From an uncultured Bacteroidales bacterium (lineage in GTDB: Bacteria > Bacteroidota > Bacteroidia > Bacteroidales > UBA932): a stretch of 64,000 bases of DNA. The number at the start of each line of letters is the position of its first letter. The stretch's first letter is position 1. The DNA lies in NCBI GenBank assembly GCA_947302175.1, contig CAMYVB010000002.1, positions 62,001 through 126,000 on the forward strand. Reading direction: 5' to 3'. Position numbers and translations under genes: made by a program. Below are positions 42,989 through 51,768 of this stretch, one piece after another. The notes under the pieces were generated by a model that did not search any database, was not told where the DNA came from, and saw only the letters and a list, made by a program, of their open reading frames with translations.

Positions 42989-43762
42989 TTACTGCCCTGC
43001 AATCATATTGGTCAGGCGGACGAAATCCTCGACGCTGAGGCGCTCGGCGCGAAGATCAAATATAGGGTCCGACGTATTTGCCGACTCGCCCAGCAGGGGC
43101 TTCAGGGCGTTGCGAAGGGTTTTGCGACGCTGGTTGAACGCTGTCTTTACGACACGGCGGAAAAGAGCCTCGTCGCAGCCAAGGCTAGTGCGGGAGTTGC
43201 GCGTCAAGCGAATAACCGACGAGCGCACTTTGGGCGGAGGAGAGAAAGACCCGGGCCCGACGGAAAGCACGGGAGTGATGTCATACCAGGCCTGGAGCAG
43301 AACCGAAAGTATGCCGTAAACTTTCGAACCAGGCCCCTCGGCAATGCGGTCGGCAACCTCTTTCTGTATCATGCAGACCACTTCAGGAATCCTGTCCTTG
43401 TCCTCAAGGATCTTGAAAAAAATCTGCGAAGAAATATTGTACGGGAAATTCCCTATCACCCTGTAGGGCCCCGGGAAAACACGCGACATATCCAGCCTCA
43501 GATAGTCCCCCTCCATCAGGCGGCCCTCCATACCGTTGAAGTGCGTAAGGAGATATGCGACTGACTCTGAATCAATCTCAATCAACTTTAAATCAATATC
43601 TTCCCTTTCAAGCAGCAGGCCCGAAAGGACCCCGGTTCCGGGGCCGATTTCGAGGACATCGCGAACTTCGGACGACGCCGACAAGGCGCCGACAATAGAC
43701 TTGGCCACACCCTTGTCTGTCAGAAAATGCTGGCCGAGGGCCTTTTTTGCTCTTACTTCCAT
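42989..43762 (-). CDS. ksgA: 16S rRNA dimethyladenosine transferase
   Basis: 257 residues from the ATG at 43762 ('MEVRAKKALGQHFLTDKGVA'), the canonical RsmA/KsgA start. The frame stays open 32 codons upstream without homology. Dimethylates two adjacent adenines in the 3'-terminal hairpin of 16S rRNA using SAM. SAM site 'VLEIGPGTGVLSGLLL' (about 34-49), acidic loop 'LIEIDSESV' and catalytic 'VIGNFPYNISSQIFFKIL' (NFPY replacing the usual NLPY, about 101-118). The C-terminal helical domain has 'AFNQRRKTLRNALKPLLG'. A -7 box ends 5 bases upstream of the ATG. Confidence 0.95.
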   Translation of the reverse strand: MEVRAKKALGQHFLTDKGVAKSIVGALSASSEVRDVLEIGPGTGVLSGLLLEREDIDLKLIEIDSESVAYLLTHFNGMEGRLMEGDYLRLDMSRVFPGPYRVIGNFPYNISSQIFFKILEDKDRIPEVVCMIQKEVADRIAEGPGSKVYGILSVLLQAWYDITPVLSVGPGSFSPPPKVRSSVIRLTRNSRTSLGCDEALFRRVVKTAFNQRRKTLRNALKPLLGESANTSDPIFDLRAERLSVEDFVRLTNMIAGQ

Positions 43763-43766
43763 GATG

Positions 43767-43774
43767 CAAAAATA
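43767..43774 (-). promoter_or_regulatory. -7 box for ksgA cluster
   Basis: The minus strand reads TATTTTTG, an exact TAnnTTTG match. It ends only 5 bases before the ksgA ATG, implying an mRNA with almost no leader. Only 5 bases separate it from the opposing mutS box. Confidence 0.5.
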
Positions 43775-43779
43775 ATGAT

Positions 43780-43787
43780 TATATTTG
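43780..43787 (+). promoter_or_regulatory. -7 box for mutS
   Basis: TATATTTG matches TAnnTTTG, 16 bases before the mutS ATG at 43803. The TTG inside it (43785) is a poor start-codon candidate for this reason. Confidence 0.5.
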
Positions 43788-43802
43788 AGGGATTCAGTTG
43801 AG

Positions 43803-46421
43803 ATGGCAAAAAAAGAAAAAGACGAGATGACTCCCATGATGAAGCAGTACTTCTCCATGAAGGCGAAGTGCCCGGAAGCCGTGCTGCTTTTCCGTTGCGG
43901 AGACTTTTACGAGACCTACGGCGAGGACGCCGAAATCGCCAGCAAAGTGCTCGGCATAGTGCTTACCAGGCGCTCTAGCGTCATGGCGACGCAGATCCCC
44001 ATGGCGGGTGTGCCCTACCACGCAATAGACGCATACCTTCCCAAGCTCGTGCGCGCAGGCTACAAAGTGGCCATATGCGACCAGCTCGAGGACCCCAAGC
44101 TGGCGAAAAACATAGTTAAGCGCGGCATCACCGAAATCGTGACCCCCGGCGTCGCGTTCGGCGAGCAGATGCTTTCGCAAAAGGAAAACAACTTCCTGGG
44201 AGGCATATTCCCTTCCGGTGAAAGCTATGGTCTTGCGTTCCTCGACGTTTCGACCGGCAGCTTCAGCGTGGCCCAGGGTGGCGCGGACGTCGCCTCCTCG
44301 CTGCTTGATTCGTTCAAACCCTCAGAAATCGTCGTCCCCAAAGCGTCCGCCAAGGCGCTCAGAGACCAGTTCAAGCCTCAGGCCTACATAAGTACCATGG
44401 ACGAATGGGCTTTTGTCAAGGATGCGGCGGAGGATAAACTCAAGGAGCAGCTCAAGGTGCGCTCACTCAAGGGTTTTGCGGTAGACCGCAGCCCGCTGGG
44501 CATTTGCGCCGCCGGCGCGCTTCTCTGCTACCTCGCCCAGACAGGGCACGAGAGCCTCGACAACATAAGCTCAATCTCGCGCATCGACACTTCCAAGCAC
44601 GTTTGGATGGACCGCTTCACCACCCGCAACCTCGAGATTTTCTCAAGCGCATCGGGCGAGGAAGGGACCAGCCTCGTGGATGTTGTGGACAAATGCCAGA
44701 CCCCGATGGGTTCGCGCATGCTGCGTAGCTTCCTCGCGATGCCCGAAATCGAACTTGGCGAAATCGCCGAGAGGCACGACGTAGTGGAGTTTTTCGCCGA
44801 ACACGAAGTGGAGAGAGGCGCAGTGCGCGATTTGCTGAGCTCTGTCGGCGACCTTGAGCGCATACTTGCGCGTGCCGCTGCGGGAAAGATACTGCCCCGC
44901 GAAGTGCTGCAGCTCTCGCGCGCCCTCGCGGTCACGGGGCCCATCGACACGATGTGCCGCGACCGCGTCCCCGCGCTCGACCGCCTGCTTGACCAGATGC
45001 GCGACTGCAGCGATCTGCGCATGCAGATTGTAACGACGCTCGACAGCAACCCCGCCGCGCAGGTGGGCAAAGGCCCCGTCATCGCAAGCGGCGTCAACGC
45101 CGAGCTCGACGAGTACCGCTCCATTGCCGGCGGAGGCCGCGACTACCTGTTGAAAATGCAGGAGCGCGAAATCGAGCGCACGGGCATTTCCTCGCTTAAA
45201 ATAGGCTACAACAACGTTTTCGGCTACTACATTGAAGTTCGTAACACCTTCAAGGACGCCGTGCCGCCTGAGTGGGTGCGAAAGCAGACGCTCGTCAACG
45301 CCGAGCGCTACATCACCGACGAGCTCAAGCAATACGAGGAGAAAATCCTCTCCGCAGAAGGTCGCATCCTGGAGCTTGAGAGCGGCATCTATGCCTCGCT
45401 CGTCGATACCGTGCGCCGCAACATACGCGACATCCAGGCCAACTGCCGCGTCCTGTCGCGCCTCGACGTCCTCGCAGGATTTGCCGAGACCGCAGTCACG
45501 CAGAGCTGGGTGCGCCCCTTTATGTACGACGGCGACGTGCTCGACATACGCGACGGCCGCCACCCCGTCATCGAGCAGATGATGCCCCCGGGCGAAGAGT
45601 ATGTCCCCAACGACCTCTACCTCGACTCCTCCGAGCAGCAGATAATCATACTCACAGGCCCCAACATGGCGGGTAAATCGGCACTCCTGCGCCAGACGGC
45701 GCTCATAGTGCTGCTTGCCCAGGCCGGATCGTTCGTGCCCGCCTCGAGCGCTCGCATAGGCTGGTTCGACAAAATCTTCACCCGCGTCGGCGCCTCAGAC
45801 AACATCTCCCGTGGCGAGTCCACCTTCATGGTGGAAATGCTCGAGACCTCGATGATAATGCACAACCTCTCGCCGCGCTCGCTGGTGCTGCTCGACGAAA
45901 TCGGCCGCGGCACTTCGACCTACGACGGTATGTCGATTGCCCGCGCGCTGGTCGAGTACCTCCACGAAAAGGGCAAGGGCGCCAAAACGCTCTTTGCCAC
46001 CCACTACCACGAGCTCAACGACCTCGAAGGTATCTATCCCCGTGTCAAGAACTTCCACATCGCAGTGCGAGAAAGCGGACGGGACATAGTGTTCCTCCGC
46101 AAGCTGCGCGAGGGTGGAGTGGCCCACAGCTTCGGTATCCACGTGGCCCGGCTTGCCGGCATGCCGCGCGAAATCCTCGACTCTGCGGAAAGGACCCTCC
46201 ATGCCCTGGAGGCAGGCGAAAGCGTCATTGAGCGCGCCCGCGAAACGACCAAACTCGGCTCCATAGAGCAGGACGGCTCGCTCCAGCTCTCGCTCTTCCA
46301 GCTCGACGACCCCACCCTCTCGGCCATACGCGACCGCCTCAAAGTGCTGGACCTCAACAACATGACCCCCATGGAGGCTTTCGATGCCTTAAGGGAAATG
46401 AAACGCGAATTAGGAATCTGA
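43803..46421 (+). CDS. mutS: DNA mismatch repair protein MutS
   Basis: 872 residues from the ATG at 43803 ('MAKKEKDEMTPMMKQYFSMK'). Recognises mismatches and recruits MutL. The mismatch-binding domain carries 'LLFRCGDFYETYGEDA' (about 32), where the Phe-x-Glu motif appears as 'FYE'. The connector and lever domains are present, followed by the ATPase: Walker A 'LTGPNMAGKSALLRQTALIV' (about 618), 'LVLLDEIGRGTSTYDGMSIA' (Walker B/signature, about 695) and 'LFATHYHELNDLEG' (H-loop). Length and domain set are normal. It is divergent from ksgA and followed 13 bases later by GH97. Confidence 0.96.
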   Translation: MAKKEKDEMTPMMKQYFSMKAKCPEAVLLFRCGDFYETYGEDAEIASKVLGIVLTRRSSVMATQIPMAGVPYHAIDAYLPKLVRAGYKVAICDQLEDPKLAKNIVKRGITEIVTPGVAFGEQMLSQKENNFLGGIFPSGESYGLAFLDVSTGSFSVAQGGADVASSLLDSFKPSEIVVPKASAKALRDQFKPQAYISTMDEWAFVKDAAEDKLKEQLKVRSLKGFAVDRSPLGICAAGALLCYLAQTGHESLDNISSISRIDTSKHVWMDRFTTRNLEIFSSASGEEGTSLVDVVDKCQTPMGSRMLRSFLAMPEIELGEIAERHDVVEFFAEHEVERGAVRDLLSSVGDLERILARAAAGKILPREVLQLSRALAVTGPIDTMCRDRVPALDRLLDQMRDCSDLRMQIVTTLDSNPAAQVGKGPVIASGVNAELDEYRSIAGGGRDYLLKMQEREIERTGISSLKIGYNNVFGYYIEVRNTFKDAVPPEWVRKQTLVNAERYITDELKQYEEKILSAEGRILELESGIYASLVDTVRRNIRDIQANCRVLSRLDVLAGFAETAVTQSWVRPFMYDGDVLDIRDGRHPVIEQMMPPGEEYVPNDLYLDSSEQQIIILTGPNMAGKSALLRQTALIVLLAQAGSFVPASSARIGWFDKIFTRVGASDNISRGESTFMVEMLETSMIMHNLSPRSLVLLDEIGRGTSTYDGMSIARALVEYLHEKGKGAKTLFATHYHELNDLEGIYPRVKNFHIAVRESGRDIVFLRKLREGGVAHSFGIHVARLAGMPREILDSAERTLHALEAGESVIERARETTKLGSIEQDGSLQLSLFQLDDPTLSAIRDRLKVLDLNNMTPMEAFDALREMKRELGI

Positions 46422-46434
46422 TAACCAAACGCAT

Positions 46435-48423
46435 ATGAAAAGAATCATCGCTCTTTCACTCGCCGCTCTCGTGTGCGTAGCAGCTCTAGCAGCACCGAAG
46501 CCCCGCACCCTCAAGTCCCCCGACGGCCGTATCGTCGTCACCATCGACGGCTTCAAATACTCCGTCACCGCCGACGGGCAGCAGATGCTCTCTCCCACCG
46601 AAGTCGGCATGACCCTGACCGACGGCACGGTCTACGGCGGCAAAGCCAAACTGCAGAAAGTAAGGACGCGCAAGGTTGACGAGAATATCAACACCGTCAT
46701 CTACAAAAAGGCCGTCGTGCGCGACCGCTTCAACGAGCTCACGCTCGAATACAAGGATTTCTCGCTGATTTTCAGAGCTTACAACGAAGGCGTCGCGTAC
46801 CGCTTCGTCTCCAAGGCGGCCAAGCGTTTCAACGTCGCCTCCGAGAATGTTACGTTCAACATTCCCGGCAACTGGCCCGCTGTCGTTCCCTACTGCAGGG
46901 AATATGACAGGCCCATTGAAAAGCAGATAGAGTGCTCCTTTGAGAACCTCTATTCCCGCTTCAATCTGTGCGACTGGGACAAGACACGCGCGGCCTTCCT
47001 GCCCCTTGCGGTCAAGGCCCCAAACGGCTACACGCTGGCCATCGCCGAGGCCGACCTCGTGGAATATCCCGGCCTGAACGTCCGCAACCTTAACGGCTCC
47101 ACGACCATCGAGGGCTTCTTTGCCAAATATCCAGCCAAGGAAATCCAGGGCGGTTACAACAACCTGCAGGGCAAGATTCCCGCCCGCGAAGATTTCATCG
47201 CCAAGGACTGCAAACCGGGCGCCGCTTTCCCCTGGAGGGTGCTCCAGATCGCCCGCGAAGACGGCGAGCTTGCCAACAGCGACATGGTCTACAAGCTCTC
47301 CCGTCCTTCAGACCCCACCAAGGACTGGAGCTGGGTAAAGCCCGGCAAGGTCGCATGGGACTGGTGGAACGACTGGAACGTCTATGGTGTTGATTTCCGC
47401 GCAGGCATCAACAACGATACCTACAAGTACTACATTGATTTCGCTTCCGAGCACGGCATAGAGTACGTGATTCTCGACGAGGGCTGGGCCGTCAACAAGC
47501 AGGCCGACCTCTTCCAGGTCATCAAGGAAATCGACCTCGAGGAGCTCTGCGCATACGCCAAGCAGCGCAACGTGGGCCTCATCCTTTGGGCCGGCTACTG
47601 GGCAGTGAAGCGCGACATGGAGAACGTCTTCCTCCACTATTCCATGATGGGCGTCAAGGGTTTCAAGATTGACTTCATGGACCGTGACGACCAGATAATC
47701 GTCACCTTCCTCGAGGATTGCGCCAAGCTGGGCGCCAAGTACAAGATGCTCGTCGATTTCCACGGCATATATAAGCCCACGGGGCTGTACCGCACCTATC
47801 CCAATGTCATCAATTTCGAGGGCGTACACGGCCTTGAGCAGATGAAGTGGCTCCCTGACGGCGTCCCCCAGGTCGAGTACGACGTCACGATTCCTTACCT
47901 CAGGATGCTCGCCGGCCCCATGGATTACACCCAGGGCGCCATGCGCAACGCTACGCTCAAGAATTACCGTCCCGTCAACAGCGAGGCCATGAGCTGCGGC
48001 ACCCGCTGCCGCCAGCTTGCAGAATATGTCATTTTCGACGCTCCTCTGACCATGCTTTGCGACTCCCCGTCCAACTATCTCCAGGAGCCCGAGTGCACCT
48101 CGTTCATTACTGATGTGCCCACGGTTTGGGATGAGACCAAAGTCCTTAACGGCCGCATTGCCGAGTTCATCACCACTGCCCGTCGCAGCGGCGACAACTG
48201 GTATATAGGCTCGATGACCGACAAGAATGAGCGCGACCTCACTCTTGATCTTAGTTTCCTGCCTGCGGGCACCTATGAGATGAGTGTTTTCAAGGATGGT
48301 ATCAATGCCGACAGGGCAGCTCGCGATTATGCCCGCCAGACCTTGACCGTCCGTCCCGGCGACAAGGTCAAGATCCACATGGCCCCCGCCGGCGGCTGGG
48401 CCGCCAAGCTCACCAAGAAATAA
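46435..48423 (+). CDS. Glycoside hydrolase family 97 (retaining-type, alpha-galactosidase-like)
   Basis: 662 residues, signal peptide 'MKRIIALSLAALVCVAALAA', so periplasmic. N-terminal beta-super-sandwich ('TLKSPDGRIVVTIDGFKYSV'), then a (beta/alpha)8 barrel with 'KVAWDWWNDWNVYGVDFRAG' (about 306-325) and 'GIEYVILDEGWAVNKQADLF' (about 342). 'KGFKIDFMDRDDQ' (about 408) supplies an Asp where retaining GH97 alpha-galactosidases carry the nucleophile. 'VDFHGIYKPTGLYRTYPN' has His-Gly where SusB-type inverting alpha-glucosidases have His-Glu. An alpha-galactosidase-like activity is therefore favoured over SusB-like; this is inferred from recalled motif differences. C-terminal beta domain present. 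No SusC/D partner nearby. Confidence 0.87.
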   Translation: MKRIIALSLAALVCVAALAAPKPRTLKSPDGRIVVTIDGFKYSVTADGQQMLSPTEVGMTLTDGTVYGGKAKLQKVRTRKVDENINTVIYKKAVVRDRFNELTLEYKDFSLIFRAYNEGVAYRFVSKAAKRFNVASENVTFNIPGNWPAVVPYCREYDRPIEKQIECSFENLYSRFNLCDWDKTRAAFLPLAVKAPNGYTLAIAEADLVEYPGLNVRNLNGSTTIEGFFAKYPAKEIQGGYNNLQGKIPAREDFIAKDCKPGAAFPWRVLQIAREDGELANSDMVYKLSRPSDPTKDWSWVKPGKVAWDWWNDWNVYGVDFRAGINNDTYKYYIDFASEHGIEYVILDEGWAVNKQADLFQVIKEIDLEELCAYAKQRNVGLILWAGYWAVKRDMENVFLHYSMMGVKGFKIDFMDRDDQIIVTFLEDCAKLGAKYKMLVDFHGIYKPTGLYRTYPNVINFEGVHGLEQMKWLPDGVPQVEYDVTIPYLRMLAGPMDYTQGAMRNATLKNYRPVNSEAMSCGTRCRQLAEYVIFDAPLTMLCDSPSNYLQEPECTSFITDVPTVWDETKVLNGRIAEFITTARRSGDNWYIGSMTDKNERDLTLDLSFLPAGTYEMSVFKDGINADRAARDYARQTLTVRPGDKVKIHMAPAGGWAAKLTKK

Positions 48424-48444
48424 TTATACATCATTAGACGCTAC

Positions 48445-48497
48445 GGCAGGCAGCTCTCCTTCACCCCCTAAAAGGGTCGCTCAGGAGACTGCCTGCC
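48445..48497. repeat. Long imperfect hairpin in the GH97 / metallopeptidase gap
   Basis: GGCAGGCAGCTCTCC (48445-48459) pairs with GGAGACTGCCTGCC (48484-48497) with a single bulge. The loop contains 'cccctaaaagggtcgct'. A variant of that loop ('gctaaagggtcgct') recurs at 48582-48595. Probably the terminator region for both convergent genes, although no clean U-tract is present. The rest of this 171-base gap holds repeat copy 3. Confidence 0.65.
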
Positions 48498-48517
48498 TTC
48501 GCTGTCAGTCAATTCTA

Positions 48518-48563
48518 CGGTCCCTTCGACAAGCTCAGGGACCGCTCATGGGCCGGTCGCCTG
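48518..48563 (-). repeat. Palindromic interspersed repeat, copy 3 (inverted)
   Basis: Reverse-complement copy of the 44-base unit at 37786-37829, sharing the core CCCTTCGACAAGCTCAGGG and the flank 'CTCATGGGCCGGTCGCC'. It lies in the gap between two convergent genes, as do the other copies in gaps. Confidence 0.88.
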
Positions 48564-48594
48564 ATGGCGACTGTCAAACGGCGCTAAAGGGTCG

Positions 48595-51500
48595 CTAGTA
48601 GTCTATCGAGAAGATTAGGCCGGCGTGGGTGCGGCCGGGGTCGGTGTTGTTGTCGACGAGGCGTTGATAGGCGGAGCCGCAATTGTAGGAGATGGTGACG
48701 CCGATGCGCGTGGGGAAGGGGACGAAGAGGAGATTGCCCAGCCGCACGCTCAGCGAGCCGCCGAGGCTCATCAGCGTCTCTGGCGCGGCAAAAGTGCCGG
48801 CCGAAGAGGCCGTCGCCGAGGATGAGGCGCCCCTCGGCACGAGGAGAGAAACGTCGCAGTGTGCGCCGACTTCGAAATTCCTTATGTATGCAACGGGGCA
48901 GAGGACCGAAGCGTCAATGGGCAGGACTGCCGCCATATAATCAGCCGTCATCTTGGTCTGGAAAGGATAGCGCGACGACAAAAAGCGGCTTATTGCCGAC
49001 GACGAGGGTATGCCGCGGGGGAGCGTAGTCACCCTCTGTTCGTGGATGTAGCCTCCCTCGATCTGGATCTGCGACAGGGCGCTGAGCCTGAGGCCCTGCG
49101 AAGGTAGTATGCCCGGAAGGTAGCCATACAGGTAGGCGTAGGCCGAAGGCTCGTAGATGCGCGTCAGCGTGGGTCGCATGCCAACACCAAGCTCGGCGCC
49201 TATGCCCCAGCGAGGATAGACCCCCGAAGGGGCTGTGGGCAGCATTGCGTAGCCCCTGATGCTGGCCGAAAGGTTCTGGTAAAGCGTCATGTGGCCTTTG
49301 TCGCTGCGCAAAGGCATGAAGCTCTTGTCGTAGCCCTTGAAGGTGCCGAAAGTCTCGGCGAAATACACCGACGAGTCGAAAAGATTGTTCGAAAAGTTGT
49401 AGCGAATCTGCGGGATCAATCCCCTGTTCCAGCCTCCCGAATTGAAATACAGAGGCACATAGACCTTGGTGGAAAACGCCACCAGGGGCCCGTCAAACGT
49501 GCGCCCTGACACTCCGGACGAAGTGCCGCCGGTGGAAAGGCTCTTGCGCACATATTTATACTCGTGACGATCGGAAGAGCTGATGGACAGCGTACTCTCG
49601 ATGACCGGGTACCACCCCGACCAGTTGAAGCGTATGTCGGCCGAATGGCGCCAGGGCTCCCCTTTAGCCTGAGGGGTGGCGGAATAGCCTATGCTGCCGC
49701 TCGCTGTGGACAGGTCGTTCTGGAAAAAGGCCGTCGCGCCGAGCGTCGCCGCATTGTAGATGGAGCTGAAGCTAAAATTCGAAATGATGTCGTAATCGAG
49801 GTAGAGCGGCAGCCATGAATGGAAGCGCAGCAGGTGCGCCGCCTTGCTGTAGGGCACGGGCTCGGAAACGGCAATGGTGTCAGCCTCGTTCGCAGGCGGT
49901 AAGGCCACTCCTTTGCGGACGGCCATCTGGCGGGCCTGCTCGGAAAGTTTGGCCGCCACCGGGTGCTCCCACACTTCGCCCCAGGTACACTCCAAGGGTT
50001 TGAGCGAGCTTGTCGCAATCTTATAAAAGCGCCTCTGCGAGAGGGTGAGCGCGGTGTAGCGCAGGGTGTCGAGGGAAGAATTGAAAACAAAGTCCTGCCC
50101 GCCCTGCTTCAGATTGGTCATGCGGCAAAGAACTCCCGCGCTCAAGCGGTACAACTCGTTCACCCCGTCGCGGTCGCAGACGAAATAGACTTCGTCCCCG
50201 AGCGAGCGCAGCTGCTTTATCTTGGCTGGAGTGGGCGACAGCAGCGTATCGAGGGCGCCGTCGCGCAAACAATAGACTCCAAAACCGTCGTCGGTGATGG
50301 CGCTAAATGTTCCACCGCATGGAAGATGGGCATATTGGACAATCTGCATTCCGGCCGGGGCCTTCCACTCCCACAGCGTTTCCCCGCCGTCAGTAAGCAC
50401 CGCTCGAAGGCGGCTCCCCCCTTCGAAGGGGTGGTCCACAACGACGCAGATGCGCCCGTCGGCGGAAGGCGAAGGGTTGTATAATTTTCCGCCCTTAAGG
50501 ACGGTCTTGCGCTTACCCGTCGCAATATCCATGCGCACAATCACCGACTCCCCTGCAAGACCCCAGCGCGGGTCGCGGCGATATTCGCTCCAAAAAAGAG
50601 CGTTGCCGCCTAGAGCGAGATCGGAAGTTAGCGACGACATTGCGCCGAGATACTTTCTCGACCCGTCGGGGGAAATGCGCACAAGGCGCGCGCTGCGCTC
50701 CAGGCCCGTCTCGACAGCATAAATATCCTCGCCCACGGCGACCGCACCCTTGAACTGAGTGAAGCGGCGGTCCTCGCCGGTGAGCGTCTCGCCCTCGTCG
50801 AACGAGCCTCCGTCGAGCCTTAAGGCGTCGTTTGCAGCCCAGTCGGCGGCAAAACCCCGCGACAGGGAGTCGAATGCGGCGCGAATGCCCATTCCCGCAA
50901 CCTCCTTTGCCGTATAGTTGAGGTTGAAGAAGGGGAGTGGCAGCTTGCGCTTGAAAATATTGTCCAGGTAGCGCTCGGTGAAATTGGGGCAGTCGAAATA
51001 AGCGCGCATGCCGGCGATGGTCATGTAGCCGGCGCGGTAGTGGTCTGGGGTGTAGAGCTTCTGCGAGCCGTACATCCAGCGGTACATGTCGCGGTACTCC
51101 CCTTCGGCGAAACTTGCCCTGACATACTCCAGGAAATCCTGCCCGCGGCCGCGTCCGAAGCGCGTCAGCTCAGTCTCAGCGACAACTGCGTCGCCCTCCG
51201 ACATCACTATGCCGGGATAGGCGGCCCACCACGCCACGTCCGAAAGCTCGCCGGCGATGGCATACCCCACGCGGAAACCTTTTTTGCGGGGGAACTGCAT
51301 CTGGCTGGAGTGGCGCGACTCGTGCGTTGTGAGATTGAGCATCCAGGGGAGGGGGTCGGGGTCGTAAGGGTCGCCGACGGTGTAAAGCTCCATCCTTCGC
51401 GGGGCCCACATTACCATGCCGTTGGCATAGGAGTGATGAGCGTGCAGAACCACAGGAAGAGGCGCTTTCCAGCACTCGGAAGGGTCATAGCCAATTGTCA

Positions 51501-51711
51501 GTCCCACAAGTGGATACTGCTGCTGGAGGCTCACTGCGTATGCCCTTGCGAGGGAGTCAGCCCCCACGGGGTAAATCACCTTGAAATTGCGCGTGCTGAT
51601 GGCGCGGAAGCGGGCGCTTCCCGGGTCCGTACCCGCCGAATAGAACTGCCCCCGCATGGACAGGGGGAGCATAATAACGAAGGCGAATATGAGGAGGCGG
51701 CGCAGCTTCAT
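48595..51711 (-). CDS. Predicted outer-membrane metallopeptidase: HExxH domain, TolB-like propeller, beta-barrel
   Basis: 1038 residues, signal peptide 'LLIFAFVIMLPLSMRGQ'. Residues 35-290 resemble a peptidase_MA/M1-like gluzincin: 'LNLTTHESRHSSQMQF' gives H130-E131-x-x-H134, and 'VMSEGDAVVAETE' offers E172 as third zinc ligand. Residues about 310-610 show WD/TolB-type propeller repeats ('LVRISPDGSRKYLGAM', 'YNPSPSADGRICVVVDHPF'). Residues about 640-1038 are alternating strands typical of a BamA-like or porin barrel, ending 'FSIDY'. This architecture suggests a surface- or periplasm-exposed protease tethered to the outer membrane. I do not recognise a named family, and activity is inferred. 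Divergent from the DUF5106 gene. Confidence 0.7.
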   Translation of the reverse strand: MKLRRLLIFAFVIMLPLSMRGQFYSAGTDPGSARFRAISTRNFKVIYPVGADSLARAYAVSLQQQYPLVGLTIGYDPSECWKAPLPVVLHAHHSYANGMVMWAPRRMELYTVGDPYDPDPLPWMLNLTTHESRHSSQMQFPRKKGFRVGYAIAGELSDVAWWAAYPGIVMSEGDAVVAETELTRFGRGRGQDFLEYVRASFAEGEYRDMYRWMYGSQKLYTPDHYRAGYMTIAGMRAYFDCPNFTERYLDNIFKRKLPLPFFNLNYTAKEVAGMGIRAAFDSLSRGFAADWAANDALRLDGGSFDEGETLTGEDRRFTQFKGAVAVGEDIYAVETGLERSARLVRISPDGSRKYLGAMSSLTSDLALGGNALFWSEYRRDPRWGLAGESVIVRMDIATGKRKTVLKGGKLYNPSPSADGRICVVVDHPFEGGSRLRAVLTDGGETLWEWKAPAGMQIVQYAHLPCGGTFSAITDDGFGVYCLRDGALDTLLSPTPAKIKQLRSLGDEVYFVCDRDGVNELYRLSAGVLCRMTNLKQGGQDFVFNSSLDTLRYTALTLSQRRFYKIATSSLKPLECTWGEVWEHPVAAKLSEQARQMAVRKGVALPPANEADTIAVSEPVPYSKAAHLLRFHSWLPLYLDYDIISNFSFSSIYNAATLGATAFFQNDLSTASGSIGYSATPQAKGEPWRHSADIRFNWSGWYPVIESTLSISSSDRHEYKYVRKSLSTGGTSSGVSGRTFDGPLVAFSTKVYVPLYFNSGGWNRGLIPQIRYNFSNNLFDSSVYFAETFGTFKGYDKSFMPLRSDKGHMTLYQNLSASIRGYAMLPTAPSGVYPRWGIGAELGVGMRPTLTRIYEPSAYAYLYGYLPGILPSQGLRLSALSQIQIEGGYIHEQRVTTLPRGIPSSSAISRFLSSRYPFQTKMTADYMAAVLPIDASVLCPVAYIRNFEVGAHCDVSLLVPRGASSSATASSAGTFAAPETLMSLGGSLSVRLGNLLFVPFPTRIGVTISYNCGSAYQRLVDNNTDPGRTHAGLIFSIDY

Positions 51712-51715
51712 ATCA

Positions 51716-51723
51716 CAAAACTA
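51716..51723 (-). promoter_or_regulatory. -7 box for the metallopeptidase/barrel gene
   Basis: The minus strand reads TAGTTTTG, an exact TAnnTTTG match, only 5 bases before the ATG. Confidence 0.45.
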
Positions 51724-51735
51724 AACAAAAAATGT

Positions 51736-51743
51736 TATCTTTG
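51736..51743 (+). promoter_or_regulatory. -7 box for the DUF5106-thyA-folA unit
   Basis: TATCTTTG matches TAnnTTTG, 26 bases before the DUF5106 ATG. It is divergent from the box at 51716-51723. Confidence 0.5.
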
Positions 51744-51768
51744 AGAGTTATCGTGCCTGACTGCGCCC

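Noticed and set aside
43785..43802. TTG start for mutS
   Set aside because: It lies in the -7 box TATATTTG; the ATG at 43803 gives the usual MutS N-terminus.
47308..48378. 356-codon open frame opposite GH97
   Set aside because: Shadow of the GH97 gene; no signal or domain.
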